Assembly (NCBI GenBank): GCA_012512355.1
Contig: JAAZEI010000247.1
Location: 1-6,085 of the forward strand
Reading direction: 5' to 3'
DNA from: Clostridiales bacterium
Lineage (GTDB): Bacteria; Bacillota; Clostridia; Christensenellales; Aristaeellaceae
DNA: 6,085 nt
Shown here in pieces: positions 5,535 through 6,085 of this stretch. The position numbers and the translations under genes were made by a program. The number at the start of each line of letters is the position of its first letter. Within the stretch, counting starts at the first letter, position 1. Below the pieces are notes generated by a model that was given only the letters and a program-made list of their open reading frames with translations, did not search any database and was not told the origin of the DNA.

Positions 5535-6085
5535 AAGCAGTCATCTACGCCCGCTATTCCTCCGACAGCCAGCGGGAAGAGTCCATCGAAGGCCAGCTGC
5601 GGGAATGCACCGCCTTTGCGGAGAAGAATGGCATGACCGTGTTGCGCCATTATATTGACCGGGCCTATTCGGCTAAGACAGACAACCGCCCAGAGTTTCA
5701 AAACATGATCAAGGACAGTAGCAAAAAGCTGTTTGATGTGGTCATCGTCTGGAAGCTGGATCGCTTTGCCCGCAATCGTTATGACAGCGCTCGCTACAAA
5801 GCGATGCTCAAGCGCAATGGCGTTAAGGTCGTGTCCGCTACAGAAGTCATCTCCGAGGGAGCAGAAGGCATTATCCTGGAGGCTGTGTTGGAGGGATATG
5901 CGGAATACTATTCTGCGGACTTATCCGAAAAAGTCATCCGGGGCATGACGGACAATGCCTTGAAGGCAAAATCCACAGGTGGTACACGCCCTATAGGTTA
6001 TGTCATTAACAATGAACAGCGCTTTGAAATTGACCCTTTGACCGCACCGTTCATCCTGGAAGCCTATAAGCGCTATGATGAAGGC
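5531..6085 (+). CDS. Large serine recombinase, N-terminal part (3' truncated)
   Basis: Site-specific DNA integrase/excisionase of the resolvase-invertase superfamily, large type (as in TnpX/TndX and phage integrases). It cleaves DNA through a serine and is used by integrative elements for insertion and excision. The ATG at 5531 overlaps the Bro-N stop (ATGA); GGCGGTGA at 5514-5521 is a fair ribosome binding site nine bases upstream. The visible 185 residues run to the window end without a stop. Catalytic-domain motifs are clear: YARYSSDSQ (6-14) with R8 and nucleophile S10, ESIEGQL (17-23), the NRPEF segment (52-56), and WKLDRFARNR (74-83) with D77, R78 and R81. After the long helix, GGTRPIGY (about 149-156) marks the beginning of the 'Recombinase' domain found only in large members. 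The rest of that domain and the zinc-ribbon/coiled-coil part should lie outside the window. Being last in the repressor/antirepressor operon implies regulated mobility. Confidence 0.93.
   Translation, partial: MKAVIYARYSSDSQREESIEGQLRECTAFAEKNGMTVLRHYIDRAYSAKTDNRPEFQNMIKDSSKKLFDVVIVWKLDRFARNRYDSARYKAMLKRNGVKVVSATEVISEGAEGIILEAVLEGYAEYYSADLSEKVIRGMTDNALKAKSTGGTRPIGYVINNEQRFEIDPLTAPFILEAYKRYDEG

Noticed and set aside
5354..5701. Antisense open frame across the Bro-N/recombinase junction
   Set aside because: It overlaps two well-supported genes and shows no family features.
1..6085. CRISPR array, tRNA or rRNA gene, insertion-sequence ends
   Set aside because: No regularly spaced repeats, no tRNA-like cloverleaf or CCA-ended segment, no rRNA-like sequence and no transposase were seen on reading both strands.

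Overview
The window looks like accessory DNA from a member of the Firmicutes, most likely a gut-type Clostridia/Oscillospiraceae lineage. This rests on purine-rich Shine-Dalgarno sites a few bases before most starts, genes of roughly 50% GC or more next to AT-rich junctions, tight co-directional operons, and recognisable families (FtsX/MacB-type exporter, Bro-N antirepressor, large serine recombinase) that commonly occur together there. The assignment is inferred from style and gene content, not from a marker gene. Every supported gene is on the + strand.

Layout. (1) Positions 1-249 hold the 3' end of an unrecognised Cys/His-rich protein in about 40% GC DNA, with an imperfect hairpin across its stop codon. 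(2) Positions 250-374 are an AT-rich gap with no gene and no convincing promoter. (3) Positions 375-4238 are a three-gene ABC exporter operon: a 639-aa FtsX-like permease, a 408-aa FtsX-like permease and a 234-aa ATPase, with gaps of 1 and 11 bp. (4) Positions 4189-4290 are a sharp transition. The last codons of the ATPase run into about 22% GC DNA that carries a perfect 8-bp hairpin and then a sigma-A-like promoter. (5) Positions 4304-6085 are a translationally coupled, plasmid/phage-like module: an XRE repressor, a Bro-N/DinD-like antirepressor-type protein and the N-terminal 185 residues of a large serine recombinase. The first two genes overlap by 11 bp and the last two by 4 bp (ATGA).

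How the genes may work together. The ABC genes encode a complete type VII-like (MacB/LolCDE/BceAB mechanotransmission class) transporter made of one ATPase and two unequal permeases. Its substrate cannot be read from sequence. Bacteriocin or antimicrobial-peptide export or resistance is the family-based guess, and the Cys/His-rich protein upstream is a possible but unproven partner. The XRE/Bro-N/recombinase operon has the logic of a mobile-element switch: a repressor on its own promoter, a putative antirepressor in the same transcript, and a site-specific integrase/excisionase downstream. The window therefore probably lies on an integrative element or at its edge. No attachment site can be proved, because the recombinase runs off the right end.

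The points most worth a second look are the unrecognised Cys/His-rich protein beside the exporter, the asymmetric double-permease design, the composition break and hairpin at the end of the ATPase gene, a 10-bp direct repeat bracketing the exporter operon, and the repressor-antirepressor-recombinase relay. No clearly unprecedented system is demonstrated by the sequence alone.
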